Notes: generated from the letters alone by a model not told the origin. A stretch of DNA of 64,000 nucleotides from Alkalithermobacter thermoalcaliphilus JW-YL-7 = DSM 7308 (GCA_001584565.1 LSFY01000001.1:606001-670000), one strand, 5' to 3'. Counted from the first letter of the stretch, positions 47,048-57,272 are shown. Translations and numbers: made by a program.

Positions 47048-48364
47048 TTGAGCATAGATAATATTATAAGCAAAGTGTATAAAAAAAGTATAGCAGATGA
47101 GCTAGGAATAAAAGAAGGAGATATACTTTTAAGTATAAATGATCAAAAGATAGAAGATATTATAGAATATAAATTTTTAATTTGCGATGAATACTTAGAA
47201 CTTAAAATACAAAGAGGTAAACAAGTATATGTATACGAAATAGAAAAAGATTATGATGAAGACATAGGAATAGAATTTTTAAATCCTATAATAGATAAAA
47301 CTAGAAGTTGCAAGAATAAATGTATTTTTTGCTTTATCGATCAGCTTCCTAAAGGAATGAGACATACATTATATTTTAAAGATGATGATTCTAGACTTTC
47401 TTTTTTACAAGGAAATTTTATTACTTTAACAAATATGGATGAAAATGATATAGATAAAATTATAAAGTATAAAATTAGTCCTCTTAATATCTCTGTACAT
47501 ACTACAGATAGTGAACTTAGAGTGAAAATGCTAAACAATAAAAACGCAGGTAAAATATATGATATAATGAAAAGGTTAGCAAAAGCTAATATTCAGATGA
47601 ATTGTCAAATAGTATTGTGTCCAGGTATAAATGATGGAAAATATTTAGAAAAAACTATTGAAGATCTAGCTAAACTTTATCCAAATGTAAATAGTGTTGC
47701 AATAGTGCCAGTTGGAGTAACAAAGTTTAGAGAAGGACTTGAAAATTTAGATACATTTGATAAAGAAAGTGCAACAAAAGTAATAGAGTATATATCTTGT
47801 AAACAAAATCAGTTCTTAAAAACTATAAATACTAGATTCGTATTTTTATCAGATGAATTTTATGTACTTGCAGACAAAAAAAGACCTAGCTTTGATGAAT
47901 ATGAAGGATTTGTTCAATTAGAAAATGGAGTAGGGCTTATGACCAAGTTTGAAGAAGAAGTAAATAGGTATTTAACGTTTGTAAGCGTTAGGTTAAAGAC
48001 TAAAAGAAAAGTTACAATAGTTACAGGCAAGTCTGCGTATAATTTTATAAAGAATATAAGTGAAAAAATAATGAATAATATAGAAGGGTTACAAATAAAT
48101 GTTTATAAAATAGAAAATACTTATTTTGGAGAAAGTATAACAGTATCAGGATTAGTTACAGCTACGGATATAATCAATAACTTGAAAGATAAAAACTTAG
48201 GTGATATGATTTTAATACCAAAATCTATGTTAAAGCAAGATGAAGATGTATTTTTAGATGACTATACAATAGATGATCTAGAAAAAATATTAAATGTAAA
48301 AATTATCCCTTGCGAGGTAGAAGGTAGAACATTTATAAGAAAATTACTTGAGAGAAAGGAGTAA
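47048..48364 (+). CDS. DUF512 radical-SAM protein with N-terminal PDZ-like domain
   Basis: The protein has 438 residues. The N terminus (1-70) is PDZ-like ([18 protein letters not shown]). The radical-SAM cluster motif [18 protein letters not shown] begins near residue 87, and the DUF512 domain occupies the C-terminal half ([21 protein letters not shown]). Members are conserved in clostridia next to der; the reaction is unknown. TTG 47048 follows AGAGTGGTGA; the in-frame GTG codons at 47036 and 47039 are part of that site. der begins six bases downstream. Confidence 0.85.
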   Translation: MSIDNIISKVYKKSIADELGIKEGDILLSINDQKIEDIIEYKFLICDEYLELKIQRGKQVYVYEIEKDYDEDIGIEFLNPIIDKTRSCKNKCIFCFIDQLPKGMRHTLYFKDDDSRLSFLQGNFITLTNMDENDIDKIIKYKISPLNISVHTTDSELRVKMLNNKNAGKIYDIMKRLAKANIQMNCQIVLCPGINDGKYLEKTIEDLAKLYPNVNSVAIVPVGVTKFREGLENLDTFDKESATKVIEYISCKQNQFLKTINTRFVFLSDEFYVLADKKRPSFDEYEGFVQLENGVGLMTKFEEEVNRYLTFVSVRLKTKRKVTIVTGKSAYNFIKNISEKIMNNIEGLQINVYKIENTYFGESITVSGLVTATDIINNLKDKNLGDMILIPKSMLKQDEDVFLDDYTIDDLEKILNVKIIPCEVEGRTFIRKLLERKE

Positions 48365-48369
48365 GATAC

Positions 48370-49689
48370 ATGAGTAGACCTATAGTAGCAATTGTTGGAA
48401 GACCTAATGTTGGAAAATCTACATTATTTAATAAACTAGCAGGAAAAAGAATAGCTATAGTAGAAGATACTCCAGGAGTTACAAGAGATAGAATATATAC
48501 AGAAGTAGAATGGCTAAATAAATATTTTACTCTAATAGATACAGGAGGTATAGAACCAGAAAGCGAAGATATAATATTATCTCAAATGAGAAATCAAGCT
48601 CAACTAGCAATGGAAATGGCTCATGTAATATTGTTTGTAGTAGATGCTAAGGTAGGATTAACTCCTACAGATAAAGAAATAGCTCAAATGCTTAGAAAAA
48701 CTAAAAAGCCAGTTTTGCTTGTTTTAAATAAAGTAGATAAGGGAAAAACTCCAGATACTTACTATGATTTTTTTGAAATAGGATTAGGAGAACCTATAAT
48801 GGTGGCAGCAGCTACAGGACTTGGAGTTGGAGATTTACTAGATGAAATTATATCAAAATTCCCAGAAGGATTAGATACAGAGTATGCACAAGATGTAATA
48901 AAAGTAGCTATTGTAGGAAAGCCAAATGCAGGAAAATCTTCTATTCTAAATAATATATTAGGAGAAGAAAGAGTTATCGTAAGTCCTATAGCTGGAACTA
49001 CAAGAGATGCTATTGATACATATTTTGAGCAAGGAGATGATAAATATTTATTAATAGATACAGCAGGTGTAAGAAGAAAAAGTAAAATAACAGAGAATAT
49101 AGAAAGGTATAGTGTTTTAAGATCTTTTACAGCTATAGAAAGAAGTGATGTTGCTCTTATGGTAATAGATGCAACTCAAGGGGTTACAGAGCAAGATACA
49201 AAAGTAGCTGGAATTATACACGAAGAAGGTAAAGGATGTGTAATAGTAATAAATAAATGGGATCTTATAGAAAAAAATACCTATACAATGAATCAATATA
49301 CTAAACAGATAAGAGATGCGTTTCCTTTTTTACTTTACGCACCAATTTTATTTGTTTCTGCAAAGACAAATCAGAGAATGCACAAAATTTTAGAAACTGT
49401 AAAATTTGTTGCGAGCGAACATGCTAAAAGGGTTACAACTGGTGCTTTAAATGAAGTTATAGGAGAGGCTGTACTTTTAAATCAACCTCCATCAGATAAA
49501 GGTAAAAGACTAAAGATTTATTATGCTACTCAAACTAGTGTTAAACCACCTATATTTACAATGTTTATAAATGATAAAGAGCTTATGCATTTTTCATATC
49601 AAAGATACCTAGAAAACAAGATAAGAGAAAACTTCGGTTTTGAAGGAACTACTATAAGATTTAATTATAAAGAGAAAGAAAGAAGGTAG
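48370..49689 (+). CDS. der: Ribosome biogenesis GTPase Der (EngA)
   Basis: This double-GTPase acts in 50S subunit assembly. 439 residues. First G domain: GRPNVGKST (10-18), DTGGIE, NKVDK; second: GKPNAGKSS near 185, [13 protein letters not shown]. The C-terminal KH-like domain ends [33 protein letters not shown] precedes the ATG. It forms a compact run with plsY and gpsA. Confidence 0.96.
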   Translation: MSRPIVAIVGRPNVGKSTLFNKLAGKRIAIVEDTPGVTRDRIYTEVEWLNKYFTLIDTGGIEPESEDIILSQMRNQAQLAMEMAHVILFVVDAKVGLTPTDKEIAQMLRKTKKPVLLVLNKVDKGKTPDTYYDFFEIGLGEPIMVAAATGLGVGDLLDEIISKFPEGLDTEYAQDVIKVAIVGKPNAGKSSILNNILGEERVIVSPIAGTTRDAIDTYFEQGDDKYLLIDTAGVRRKSKITENIERYSVLRSFTAIERSDVALMVIDATQGVTEQDTKVAGIIHEEGKGCVIVINKWDLIEKNTYTMNQYTKQIRDAFPFLLYAPILFVSAKTNQRMHKILETVKFVASEHAKRVTTGALNEVIGEAVLLNQPPSDKGKRLKIYYATQTSVKPPIFTMFINDKELMHFSYQRYLENKIRENFGFEGTTIRFNYKEKERR

Positions 49690-49694
49690 GTTAC

Positions 49695-50288
49695 GTGATT
49701 TATGAGGTGTTGTCAGCTTTTATATCCTATTTTATAGGAAACTTTTCAACTTCTTATATCATAGGAAAATCAACAAAAAATATAGATATAAGAGAACATG
49801 GATCAGGTAATGCAGGAGCTACTAATGTCTTAAGAACCTTAGGAAAAAAAGCTGCTTTATACACTTTTTTAGGAGATTCACTAAAAGGGGTCTTAGCAGT
49901 TTTGATAGGAAGGTTTTTAGCTGGAGAAAAAGGGGCTTTAATATCAGCTATATTTGTTGTAGTTGGACATAACTGGCCTTTACTTTTAAAATTCAAAGGA
50001 GGTAAGGGTGTTGCAACAACAATAGGGGCTATGATGGCTATAGATCCTTTTATAGGAATATTTTCTTTAGCATTAGGAATTATACTTATAATAAAGACAA
50101 AATATGTATCTTTAGGATCGATTTTAGGTATAGTTTCACTACCTATATTTATGGTTTATAGGGGTGGAAATAGGCTTATTGTATCTATTATTTTAGCTGT
50201 AATGATAGTATTTACTCATAGAGAGAACATAAAAAAGCTTATAAATGGAACAGAAAGAAAAATAGGCCAAAAAACAGATACTAGGTAA
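49695..50288 (+). CDS. plsY: Acyl-phosphate glycerol-3-phosphate acyltransferase
   Basis: This membrane acyltransferase makes lysophosphatidate from acyl phosphate. 197 residues with about five membrane segments. The three PlsY motifs are visible: REHGSGNAGATNVLR near residue 33, FKGGKGVATTIG near 104, and the third loop further on. GTG 49695 behind AAGGTAGG is the start. Placement beside gpsA, which makes its glycerol-3-phosphate substrate, is functionally sensible. Confidence 0.94.
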   Translation: MIYEVLSAFISYFIGNFSTSYIIGKSTKNIDIREHGSGNAGATNVLRTLGKKAALYTFLGDSLKGVLAVLIGRFLAGEKGALISAIFVVVGHNWPLLLKFKGGKGVATTIGAMMAIDPFIGIFSLALGIILIIKTKYVSLGSILGIVSLPIFMVYRGGNRLIVSIILAVMIVFTHRENIKKLINGTERKIGQKTDTR

Positions 50289-50305
50289 TTTGGGAAGGTG
50301 TTCTT

Positions 50306-51331
50306 ATGGAAAAAATATGTGTATTGGGAGCGGGGAGTTTTGGAACTTCGTTGGCTATATTACTTACAAACAAAAACGAATACAATGTTGTTCTTTGGAC
50401 TAGAGATAAAAAGCAATATGACGAGATGTTAAATACAAGAAAAAATGAAAATTACTTAAAAGATATATATCTTCCAGAAAAGCTTTCAATTAGTATTGAC
50501 TTAGAAAGTTCTTTGCAAGATTCAAATGTGATACTTTTAGCAGTTCCATCTCAAGCAGTTAGAAGTGTTTTGAGAACTATAAAGCCATATGTAAAAGATG
50601 ATCAAATAATCGTAAATGTAGCTAAGGGTCTAGAAAAAGAGACTGGATTAAGGATATCTGAAATTGTAAAGCAAGAACTACCTAATAATAAATATGTAGT
50701 TTTATCAGGTCCATCACATGCTGAAGAAATAGCAAAAGAAGTTCCTACTGCAATAGTATCATCATCACAAGATATAAAGGTGGCAGAGTACATACAGAAT
50801 ATATTTTCTACATCTAAGTTAAGGGTATATACAAATCCTGATGTTATAGGAGTTGAGTTAGGAGGAGCACTTAAGAATATAATTGCATTTGGAGCTGGAA
50901 TAGCAGATGGATTAGGTTGTGGAGATAATACAAAAGCAGCTTTAATGACAAGAGGTATAAGAGAAATAGCAAGACTTGGTATAAAAATGGGAGCAAAACT
51001 TAGTACATTTTCAGGTCTTTCAGGAATAGGAGATTTAATAGTTACTTGTACTAGTATGCATAGTAGAAATAGAAGAGCAGGTATATTAATAGGTCAAGGA
51101 AAAAGTTTAGATGAAACTTTACATGAAATAAAAATGGTTGTTGAAGGGATAACAGCAACACAGGTAGCGTATGAGTTATCAAAAAAGTATAACGTAGATA
51201 TGCCAATAACAAAAGAAATATACAAAGTTTTATACGAGAAAAAAGATGTCAAAGAATGTATAGAAAATTTAATGCTCAGAGATAAAGCACAGGAACTAGA
51301 AGAGGTTGTTTTAGAAAAACTAAGCTTATAA
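50306..51331 (+). CDS. gpsA: Glycerol-3-phosphate dehydrogenase [NAD(P)+]
   Basis: It reduces dihydroxyacetone phosphate to sn-glycerol-3-phosphate for phospholipid synthesis. 341 residues. The dinucleotide-binding loop GAGSFGTSLA is at residues 7-16; VLSGPSHAEE near 131 and VELGGALKNIIAFGAGIADGL (catalytic lysine) near 183 are signatures. GGAAGGTG precedes the ATG. The last codons form the left arm of its terminator. Confidence 0.96.
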   Translation: MEKICVLGAGSFGTSLAILLTNKNEYNVVLWTRDKKQYDEMLNTRKNENYLKDIYLPEKLSISIDLESSLQDSNVILLAVPSQAVRSVLRTIKPYVKDDQIIVNVAKGLEKETGLRISEIVKQELPNNKYVVLSGPSHAEEIAKEVPTAIVSSSQDIKVAEYIQNIFSTSKLRVYTNPDVIGVELGGALKNIIAFGAGIADGLGCGDNTKAALMTRGIREIARLGIKMGAKLSTFSGLSGIGDLIVTCTSMHSRNRRAGILIGQGKSLDETLHEIKMVVEGITATQVAYELSKKYNVDMPITKEIYKVLYEKKDVKECIENLMLRDKAQELEEVVLEKLSL

Positions 51332-51345
51332 GCTTAGTTTTTTTT
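51315..51345 (+). terminator. gpsA terminator
   Basis: AAAAACTAAGCTTATAAGCTTAGTTTTT is a perfect palindrome (51315-51342) with further T; it contains the gpsA stop codon. Confidence 0.88.
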
Positions 51346-51409
51346 GTAATAATAAAACATTTAAGACATATATATTTATTAAGAATTTTATTCTGAGGGG
51401 GGATAATTT

Positions 51410-52885
51410 TTGAACACTAATATATATGAAGACATCTCCAAAAGAACTAATGGAGATATATACATAGGAGTGGTCGGGCCTGTAAGGACTGGCAAGTCAA
51501 CATTTATAAAAAAATTCATGGAGCTTTTAGTTTTGCCTAGAATAGACAAAGAATATGATAGGGAAAGAACTAGAGATGAACTGCCACAAAGTGGAGATGG
51601 AAAAACTATAATGACAGTTGAGCCTAAATTTGTTCCAAATAACGGAGTAGAGGTAAAGGTAAAAGATAAACTAAGAATGAAAATTAAGATGGTAGATTGT
51701 GTAGGATATTTAGTAGAAGGAGCCCTTGGACACGAAGAAGAAGGAAAACAAAGAAAAGTGTCAACTCCATGGAAACAAGAGCCTATTCCTTTTGAAGAAG
51801 CAGCAGAAATAGGTACTCAAAAGGTTATAAAAGATCATTCTACAATAGGTATTGTTATAACTACTGATGGCAGTATAACTGGAATAAGTAGAAAAAGCTA
51901 TTTACAGGCAGAAGAAAGAGTAATAAAGGAGTTAACAGAGCTGAATAAGCCTTTTGCTATAGTTTTAAATACAAAGAACAAGGATAGTGAAGAAACTTTA
52001 ATGTTAAAAAATGAGTTAGAAGAAAAATACAATATGAGAGTATTACCTTTAGATGTATTAAATATGGATGAAAGAGATATAGAAAATATAATGGAAAATG
52101 TACTTTATGATTTCCCATTAAGAGAGATTAATATAAATCTTCCAAGTTGGGTAGAGGGGTTAGAAAGAAACCATTGGATAAAAAGTAGTATAATGAGAAC
52201 AATAAAAGAAAATTTAAATAATATAAGAAAAATTAAAGATGTAGATAATATAGTAGAAAGCTTTAATCAGGTAGAATTTTTAGAAAAAACATATATTAAT
52301 GATGTGAATTTAGGAGAAGGTATAGTAGAAATTAGATTAGAAGCAGGAGAAGAGCTATTCTATAATATAATAGAAGAAAAAACTGGATATAAATTAGAAG
52401 GTCAGCATCAGCTTTTAAGCTTAGTTTCTAAATTAGCTAATGTAAAAAGAGAGTATGACAAGGTAGAAAAAGCTTTAAACGATGTTAGAACAAAAGGATA
52501 TGGATTAGTTCCACCTTCTCTTGATGAGCTTACTTTAGATGAGCCTGAGATATTTAGACATGGAAATCAGTTTGGAGTTAAGTTAAGAGCTAATGCTCCA
52601 TCACTTCACTTAATAAGAGCAGATATTAAAACTGAAGTATCTCCAATAGTTGGAGCAGAAAAACAAGGTGAAGAGTTAGCTAGATATTTATTAAAAGAAT
52701 TTGAAGAAGATCCTTCAAAACTATGGGAATCTAATATGTTTGGAAAATCACTTCATGATTTAGTAAAAGAACAGCTACAAAACAAATTATTTATGATGCC
52801 TGAAGATATAAGAAATAAAATGCAAAAAACGTTAGAAAAAATTATAAATGAAGGAAGTGGAAATTTAATAGCTATAATATTATAA
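51410..52885 (+). CDS. spoIVA: Stage IV sporulation ATPase SpoIVA
   Basis: This mother-cell protein polymerises with ATP on the forespore surface as the base of the spore coat. 491 residues, the usual length. The Walker A motif GPVRTGKSTFIKKF is near residue 22; DCVGYLVEGALGHEEE near 98 and the conserved C terminus are present. TTG 51410 follows GAGGGGGGA. Expression should depend on SigE; CATATATA at 51366-51373 could be a SigE -10 but the -35 is unclear. Its own terminator lies 55 bases downstream. Confidence 0.96.
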   Translation: MNTNIYEDISKRTNGDIYIGVVGPVRTGKSTFIKKFMELLVLPRIDKEYDRERTRDELPQSGDGKTIMTVEPKFVPNNGVEVKVKDKLRMKIKMVDCVGYLVEGALGHEEEGKQRKVSTPWKQEPIPFEEAAEIGTQKVIKDHSTIGIVITTDGSITGISRKSYLQAEERVIKELTELNKPFAIVLNTKNKDSEETLMLKNELEEKYNMRVLPLDVLNMDERDIENIMENVLYDFPLREININLPSWVEGLERNHWIKSSIMRTIKENLNNIRKIKDVDNIVESFNQVEFLEKTYINDVNLGEGIVEIRLEAGEELFYNIIEEKTGYKLEGQHQLLSLVSKLANVKREYDKVEKALNDVRTKGYGLVPPSLDELTLDEPEIFRHGNQFGVKLRANAPSLHLIRADIKTEVSPIVGAEKQGEELARYLLKEFEEDPSKLWESNMFGKSLHDLVKEQLQNKLFMMPEDIRNKMQKTLEKIINEGSGNLIAIIL

Positions 52886-52939
52886 GTTTTTGTATTGTGC
52901 TAATTTGTATATATTGATATAATTTTTATATGTACTTAG

Positions 52940-52975
52940 AAGGTTTGGGATAATTTTATTCTAAACCTTTTTTCT
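52940..52975 (+). terminator. spoIVA terminator
   Basis: AAGGTTTGGGATAA (52940-52953) pairs with the T/C-rich complement ending AAACCTT (52969; two G-U pairs), then a T run. Confidence 0.75.
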
Positions 52976-53036
52976 TTGTCTAAAAAGGATTAGAACGTTT
53001 CATGAAGAATTAATAGGGTATGAGGTGAGTTATTTA

Positions 53037-54281
53037 ATGAAGAAAAAGAGAAAAAAAAAGATAAAGTTTAATTACATTTGGATATTTGGAATACTAAGTT
53101 ATATATTGTTTAAATTAATATTTAATATATCAAATGCAACTATTTCTCTTTATACAGTAGATTATGGAGAAATAGTAGAGACTATAACTAAACAAGGAAT
53201 AGTTATAAGAGATGAGAAAGTTATTTTGTCGAAAGTTTCAGGGAAAATAGATTATTTTGTAAAAGAGGGAGAAAGAATTCATGCAAATGAACAAATAGCA
53301 CATATATACATAAAGGATCTAGATCCATCTATAAAAGAGAGACTAGATACTGTAAATAGAAGAATAGAAGGAATAAATGCGAATAAAGACGAACAAATTA
53401 TACAAAGAGATATTGAAAAAATAGAAAATAGTATTAACTCACTAAGAGTAGATATAAAAAATAGATTAATAGACAATGATATTTCAAATATACAAAGGTT
53501 AAAAGATGATCTACTAAACTTGATAGATAAAAAAAGTTTAATAATAGGAGAGAAAAGTTTTGTTGGCAAGAACATAAATGCCCTTAAAGCAGAGAAAAAT
53601 AAACTGCAAGAAAAAGTAAATAGTAGTGTTAATCAGATAGTTTCAGAAAGTACAGGGGTAATTTCGTTTGCATCAGATGGGTTTGAAGATATATTAAGAG
53701 TTGATACGCTAAATAAGCTTGAATCTGATTATTTGTTTAACTTAAAGAATGATGTAAAAATAAACAAAAAAGATCAAGTTGAAGTGGGAGATGTCATAGC
53801 GAAAATTACAAACAATCATGAATGGTACATAGCCATTGTCCTAGAAGAAAAAGAAAAAGAGAAATTTTCTGTTGGAAAAAATCTAACAATAAAAAAGAAT
53901 GATATAGATTTTTCTGGAAATGTAAAATATCTTTATAAAGACAGCAAGAACAGGTATATACTTGTTATTGAAGTAAAAGAAGAAATAGAAAATTTTTATA
54001 ATGTAAGAAAAGAAGAATTTGAAATTGTTTATAAAAATATAGTAGGCATAAAAGTTCCTAAAAGTGCAGTTATAGATAAGGATGGAAAAAGAGGAGTATA
54101 TGTTGTTTCTAATACAGGAAATGCAGTATTTAAAGAATTAAAGAGTATATTAGGAGAAAACAAAAGTGATATAATATTAGATTATAGAGATATTACTAGA
54201 AATAATGTAGATACTGTAAAACTATATGATCAAATAGTTTTGTCACCTAATAGAGTAAGTGATGGTCAAAAAATAAGATAG
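53037..54281 (+). CDS. HlyD-like membrane-anchored adaptor protein
   Basis: A 414-residue protein with a very basic N terminus (MKKKRKKKIKF), one membrane segment (about 14-32), a lipoyl/barrel-sandwich hybrid half near 50-90 (VETITKQGIVIRDEKVI, KVSGKIDYFVKEGERI), a coiled coil (about 100-200) and the second lipoyl half from SESTGVISFASDG. This is the layout of HlyD/MFP adaptors, but no transporter gene is nearby; it sits at the head of the yggS-sepF-yggT-ylmH-divIVA run, suggesting an envelope or division role. ATG 53037 follows GAGGTGAG. Confidence 0.8.
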   Translation: MKKKRKKKIKFNYIWIFGILSYILFKLIFNISNATISLYTVDYGEIVETITKQGIVIRDEKVILSKVSGKIDYFVKEGERIHANEQIAHIYIKDLDPSIKERLDTVNRRIEGINANKDEQIIQRDIEKIENSINSLRVDIKNRLIDNDISNIQRLKDDLLNLIDKKSLIIGEKSFVGKNINALKAEKNKLQEKVNSSVNQIVSESTGVISFASDGFEDILRVDTLNKLESDYLFNLKNDVKINKKDQVEVGDVIAKITNNHEWYIAIVLEEKEKEKFSVGKNLTIKKNDIDFSGNVKYLYKDSKNRYILVIEVKEEIENFYNVRKEEFEIVYKNIVGIKVPKSAVIDKDGKRGVYVVSNTGNAVFKELKSILGENKSDIILDYRDITRNNVDTVKLYDQIVLSPNRVSDGQKIR

Positions 54282-54291
54282 GGGTGATTTT

Positions 54292-54996
54292 ATGTTAGAT
54301 TTAAAAAAGAATCTAGATATTGTTTTAGATAATATAGAGAAATATGCTAAAGAATCTAATAGAAAAAAAGAAGATATAACTTTAATAGCTGTTACAAAAA
54401 CAGTAGATATACCAGTAATACAAGAAGCAATAAAATATGGAATAACAGATGTAGGGGAAAATAAACCTCAAGAGCTTGTAAGAAAATATGATGTCATAGG
54501 AAAAAAAGTTAAATGGCATATGATTGGAACTTTACAGACAAATAAGGTAAAATATATAATAGATAAGGTAGATCTGATTCATTCGTTAGATAGAATTTCT
54601 TTGTGTGAGGAGATTAATAAAAGAGCTAAGTCTATAAATAAAGTAGTTGATTGTTTAGTACAAGTTAATATATCAAAAGAAGAAACAAAACATGGTATAA
54701 AAGAAGAAGAAGCTTTAGATTTCATAAAAAGTGTTTCTGAAAATTTCTCTAATATAAGAATAAAAGGACTTATGACAATGGCTCCGTACACACAAGATAA
54801 AGAAGATACAAGAATATATTTTAGAAAATTAAAGGAGTTGTCACTAAAAATAAGCGATATGAAGCTTGAGAATATGTATATGGACTATTTATCTATGGGT
54901 ATGAGTAATGATTATACTGTAGCTATACAAGAAGGATCTAATATGATAAGATTAGGAACAGTTTTGTTTGGAGAAAGAAATTATGAGGAGGTATAA
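54292..54996 (+). CDS. PLP homeostasis protein YggS (PLPBP)
   Basis: It binds pyridoxal phosphate without catalysing a known reaction and keeps free PLP in balance. 234 residues of alanine-racemase-like barrel. The PLP lysine is in LIAVTKTVDIP near residue 29; DVGENKPQEL, WHMIGTLQTNKVKYI and the C-terminal MGMSNDYTVAIQEGSNMIRLGTVLFG are diagnostic. GGGGTGA precedes the ATG. It is the typical upstream neighbour of sepF. Confidence 0.95.
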   Translation: MLDLKKNLDIVLDNIEKYAKESNRKKEDITLIAVTKTVDIPVIQEAIKYGITDVGENKPQELVRKYDVIGKKVKWHMIGTLQTNKVKYIIDKVDLIHSLDRISLCEEINKRAKSINKVVDCLVQVNISKEETKHGIKEEEALDFIKSVSENFSNIRIKGLMTMAPYTQDKEDTRIYFRKLKELSLKISDMKLENMYMDYLSMGMSNDYTVAIQEGSNMIRLGTVLFGERNYEEV

Positions 54997-54998
54997 TA

Positions 54999-55436
54999 AT
55001 GTCTGATAAGTTAGTAGATAAAGTAAAAAAATTCATGGGTTTTGCTGATGAGGAAGAAGAATTTGAAGAAGAAATAGAAGAAGAAACAAATATATCTAAT
55101 ACAAAAACTACTACTATAGCTAACAAAATAGTTAATATACACGCAACTACTCAAATGAAAGTTATGATATATGAACCTAAAACATATGATGAGGCAACTG
55201 GTATAGTAGATAATTTGAAAAATAGAAAAGCTGTAATTGTAAATCTAGAAAATATAGAAGATAGTGAGCTTGCTAAAACTATATTCGATTTTATAAATGG
55301 TGCAGTGTATGCTCTTGAAGGAAGTATACAAAAGGTTTCAAAAGGAATCTTTATATTAGCTCCAAGTAATATAGATATTGATGGGAACATAAGAAAAGAA
55401 ATAGAAGGTAAGGTATTGTTCCCTTGGAACAAATAA
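54999..55436 (+). CDS. sepF: Cell division protein SepF
   Basis: A 145-residue protein: N-terminal amphipathic membrane-targeting helix (LVDKVKKFMGF), an acidic linker (about 18-35), and the SepF domain (55-140) with RKAVIVNLENIEDSELAKTIFDFINGAVYALEGS. SepF binds the FtsZ C-terminal peptide and membranes. With no ftsA beside ftsZ it is likely the principal Z-ring anchor. GAGGAGGT precedes the ATG. In the sepF-yggT-ylmH-divIVA arrangement common to Firmicutes. Confidence 0.94.
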   Translation: MSDKLVDKVKKFMGFADEEEEFEEEIEEETNISNTKTTTIANKIVNIHATTQMKVMIYEPKTYDEATGIVDNLKNRKAVIVNLENIEDSELAKTIFDFINGAVYALEGSIQKVSKGIFILAPSNIDIDGNIRKEIEGKVLFPWNK

Positions 55437-55456
55437 ATATAAAAGGAGATTATATT

Positions 55457-55732
55457 ATGTGGGTAATAATTAGGTCTTTAGGGTATTTTGTTCAGTTTAT
55501 AGAGTGGATGATTTTTATTAGAGTTATAATGTCGTGGATTCCTACTAATAGGTATTCTGCATTTTACAATTTTGTTTATAATGTAACAGAACCTATAATG
55601 GCTCCTGTAAGAGAATTGACATATAGATTTCTTAGGACAGGCCCTATAGATTTATCACCAATAATAGCACTTTTTCTAATAAGATTATTATATAGAGTTG
55701 TAATTTCTATACTGCTTAGGGTAGGATTTTAG
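55457..55732 (+). CDS. YggT-family membrane protein
   Basis: A 91-residue protein with two membrane segments (about 4-24 and 65-88) joined by a loop with RVIMSWIPTNRYSAFYNFVYNVTEPIMAPVRE, the YggT signature. ATG 55457 behind AAAGGAG is chosen; the longer frame from 55424 overlaps sepF. The stop overlaps nothing but ylmH begins on the next base. Function unknown, linked to division by position. Confidence 0.9.
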   Translation: MWVIIRSLGYFVQFIEWMIFIRVIMSWIPTNRYSAFYNFVYNVTEPIMAPVRELTYRFLRTGPIDLSPIIALFLIRLLYRVVISILLRVGF

Positions 55733-56521
55733 ATGATAGATAAGGAAAAACTGACAAGTCACATAAAAGATATAAACCTTAAAGCCACTATGTATAAAGT
55801 TATTGATAAAGCTCAAATGGTTTTAAAAAATCATATACCTAAATATACAGACTTTTTAGATCCGTATGAATTAAGAAATGCAATATCCATATTAAATTCT
55901 ATCTATGATATAAAATATGAAATATATGGTGGCTACAAACAAGCTGAGAGAAATCTTATATTTATATATCCAGATTATATGGATAGTGAAATGTTTGAAT
56001 CACCTATAACTGTGCTAGAAATAACTTTAAATTCTAAGTATGCAGATATTTCTCATAGAGATTGTCTAGGAGCTATTTTAGGATTAGGAATAAAAAGAGA
56101 GAAGATAGGTGATATATTTATATGCGAAAATTGTTGTCAAATAATATTGCAAAGTGATTTAAGCGATTTTGTATTACTAAATCTAAAAAAAGTAGCTAGC
56201 AGTAATATAAATATAAGAAGAATAAGTGAAAATAATATAAAAGTTCCTAAAATAGAGTATAAAGAGATTTGTACAAGTGTATCATCCTTAAGATTAGATT
56301 GCGTAATATCAGCAGTATTCAATCTTTCAAGACAAGAAGCCAATAAGTACATATTAGGGGATAGAGTAAAGGTAGATTTTGAGCTAGTAAGTATACCTTC
56401 AAAGAGTGTAAAAGAAGGGATTTTATTATCAGTAAAAGGAAAAGGTAGAGCTATATTACATGAAGTAGGAAGTTTGACTAAAAAAGGAAGAATCAAAATA
56501 TTAGCAAAAATAATTGTATAG
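55733..56521 (+). CDS. ylmH: YlmH-family RNA-binding protein (S4 domain)
   Basis: The protein has 262 residues: the N-terminal YlmH domain (IYGGYKQAERNLIFIYPDYM near 60; LGAILGLGIKREKIGDIF near 104) and a C-terminal S4 RNA-binding domain (about 180-245, SSLRLDCVISAVFNLSRQEANKYI). In Bacilli YlmH takes part in rescue of stalled ribosomes and lies in the division cluster. ATG 55733 immediately follows the yggT stop behind TAGGAT. Confidence 0.93.
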   Translation: MIDKEKLTSHIKDINLKATMYKVIDKAQMVLKNHIPKYTDFLDPYELRNAISILNSIYDIKYEIYGGYKQAERNLIFIYPDYMDSEMFESPITVLEITLNSKYADISHRDCLGAILGLGIKREKIGDIFICENCCQIILQSDLSDFVLLNLKKVASSNINIRRISENNIKVPKIEYKEICTSVSSLRLDCVISAVFNLSRQEANKYILGDRVKVDFELVSIPSKSVKEGILLSVKGKGRAILHEVGSLTKKGRIKILAKIIV

Positions 56522-56533
56522 GAGGTTTTAAAA

Positions 56534-56986
56534 ATGATAACTCCATTAGATATAGAAAACAAGGAATTCAAAAAATCACTAAGAGGATATAAAGAAGAAG
56601 AAGTAGATGAATTTTTAGATCAAGTAAAAGAAGATTTTGAGAAACTATATAAGGAAAATATAGAATTAAAAGATAAATTGAATATGATGACAGAGCAAGT
56701 TACAAGATATAAAAATATAGAAGAAACTTTAAAAAATACACTGATAGTTGCTCAAAATACAGCAGAAGATGTTAATGCAACAGCTCTTAAGAAAGCTCAA
56801 GTTATAATAGAAGAAGCAGAACTTAAAGCTAGAAAAATAATAGAAAATGCAAATAATGAGGTTATAGATATAAAGAAAGAGTATGAAGAGATAAGAAAAG
56901 AGTTTAAGATATTTAAAAACAAATTCAAATCTCTTTTAGAAAATCAGATTAAAACAGTGGAAGAAACATTTGAAGATATAGAATAA
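56534..56986 (+). CDS. divIVA: Cell division protein DivIVA
   Basis: A 150-residue coiled-coil protein that recognises curved membrane at poles and septa. The N-terminal membrane-binding domain MITPLDIENKEFKKSLRGYKEEEVDEFLDQV is typical, and long coiled coils fill about 30-145. ATAGGAGG precedes the ATG. It is the last gene of the sepF-ylmH run; no hairpin terminator is obvious before the ileS promoter. Confidence 0.93.
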   Translation: MITPLDIENKEFKKSLRGYKEEEVDEFLDQVKEDFEKLYKENIELKDKLNMMTEQVTRYKNIEETLKNTLIVAQNTAEDVNATALKKAQVIIEEAELKARKIIENANNEVIDIKKEYEEIRKEFKIFKNKFKSLLENQIKTVEETFEDIE

Positions 56987-56991
56987 AATTA

Positions 56992-57021
56992 TTGACTTAA
57001 TGTAATACATTGTTTTAAAAT
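56992..57021 (+). promoter_or_regulatory. Promoter of the ileS T-box transcript
   Basis: TTGACT (56992-56997), 18 bases, TAAAAT (57016-57021), directly after divIVA and before the T-box leader. Confidence 0.6.
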
Positions 57022-57045
57022 AGTATGTAAAATAAAAATTTAATA

Positions 57046-57272
57046 AAAAAAAGCTATGAAGGAGAGAGTAGATTGCATCAGATTTTACAGAGAGCTGGTG
57101 GGTGGTGCAAACCAGTAAATCTATGCTATTGAAGATCACTCTGGAGCTGCAGGCTGAAATTTACAATTAGGCTGTGCCGCATATAATGCGTTAAAAAAAA
57201 TGAGTGCTAAAAATTTTGGCATTAGGGTGGTAACGCGGGTTAAACCTCGTCCCTTACAGGGACGGGGTTTTT
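57046..57272 (+). promoter_or_regulatory. T-box riboswitch, isoleucine
   Basis: The leader has a Stem I with AGAGAG near 57063, a candidate specifier ATC (Ile) at 57135-57137 in GAAGATCACTCTGG, and the conserved T-box AGGGTGGTAACGCGGG at 57224-57239. The terminator hairpin AAACCTCGTCCC/GGGACGGGGTTT (57242-57270) with T run follows. Uncharged tRNA-Ile should favour the antiterminator and permit ileS expression. This explains the 324-base gap between divIVA and ileS. Confidence 0.93.

Noticed and set aside
56137-56571. Leftward 144-codon open frame opposite ylmH
   Set aside because: Antisense shadow; composition and lack of signals argue against a gene.
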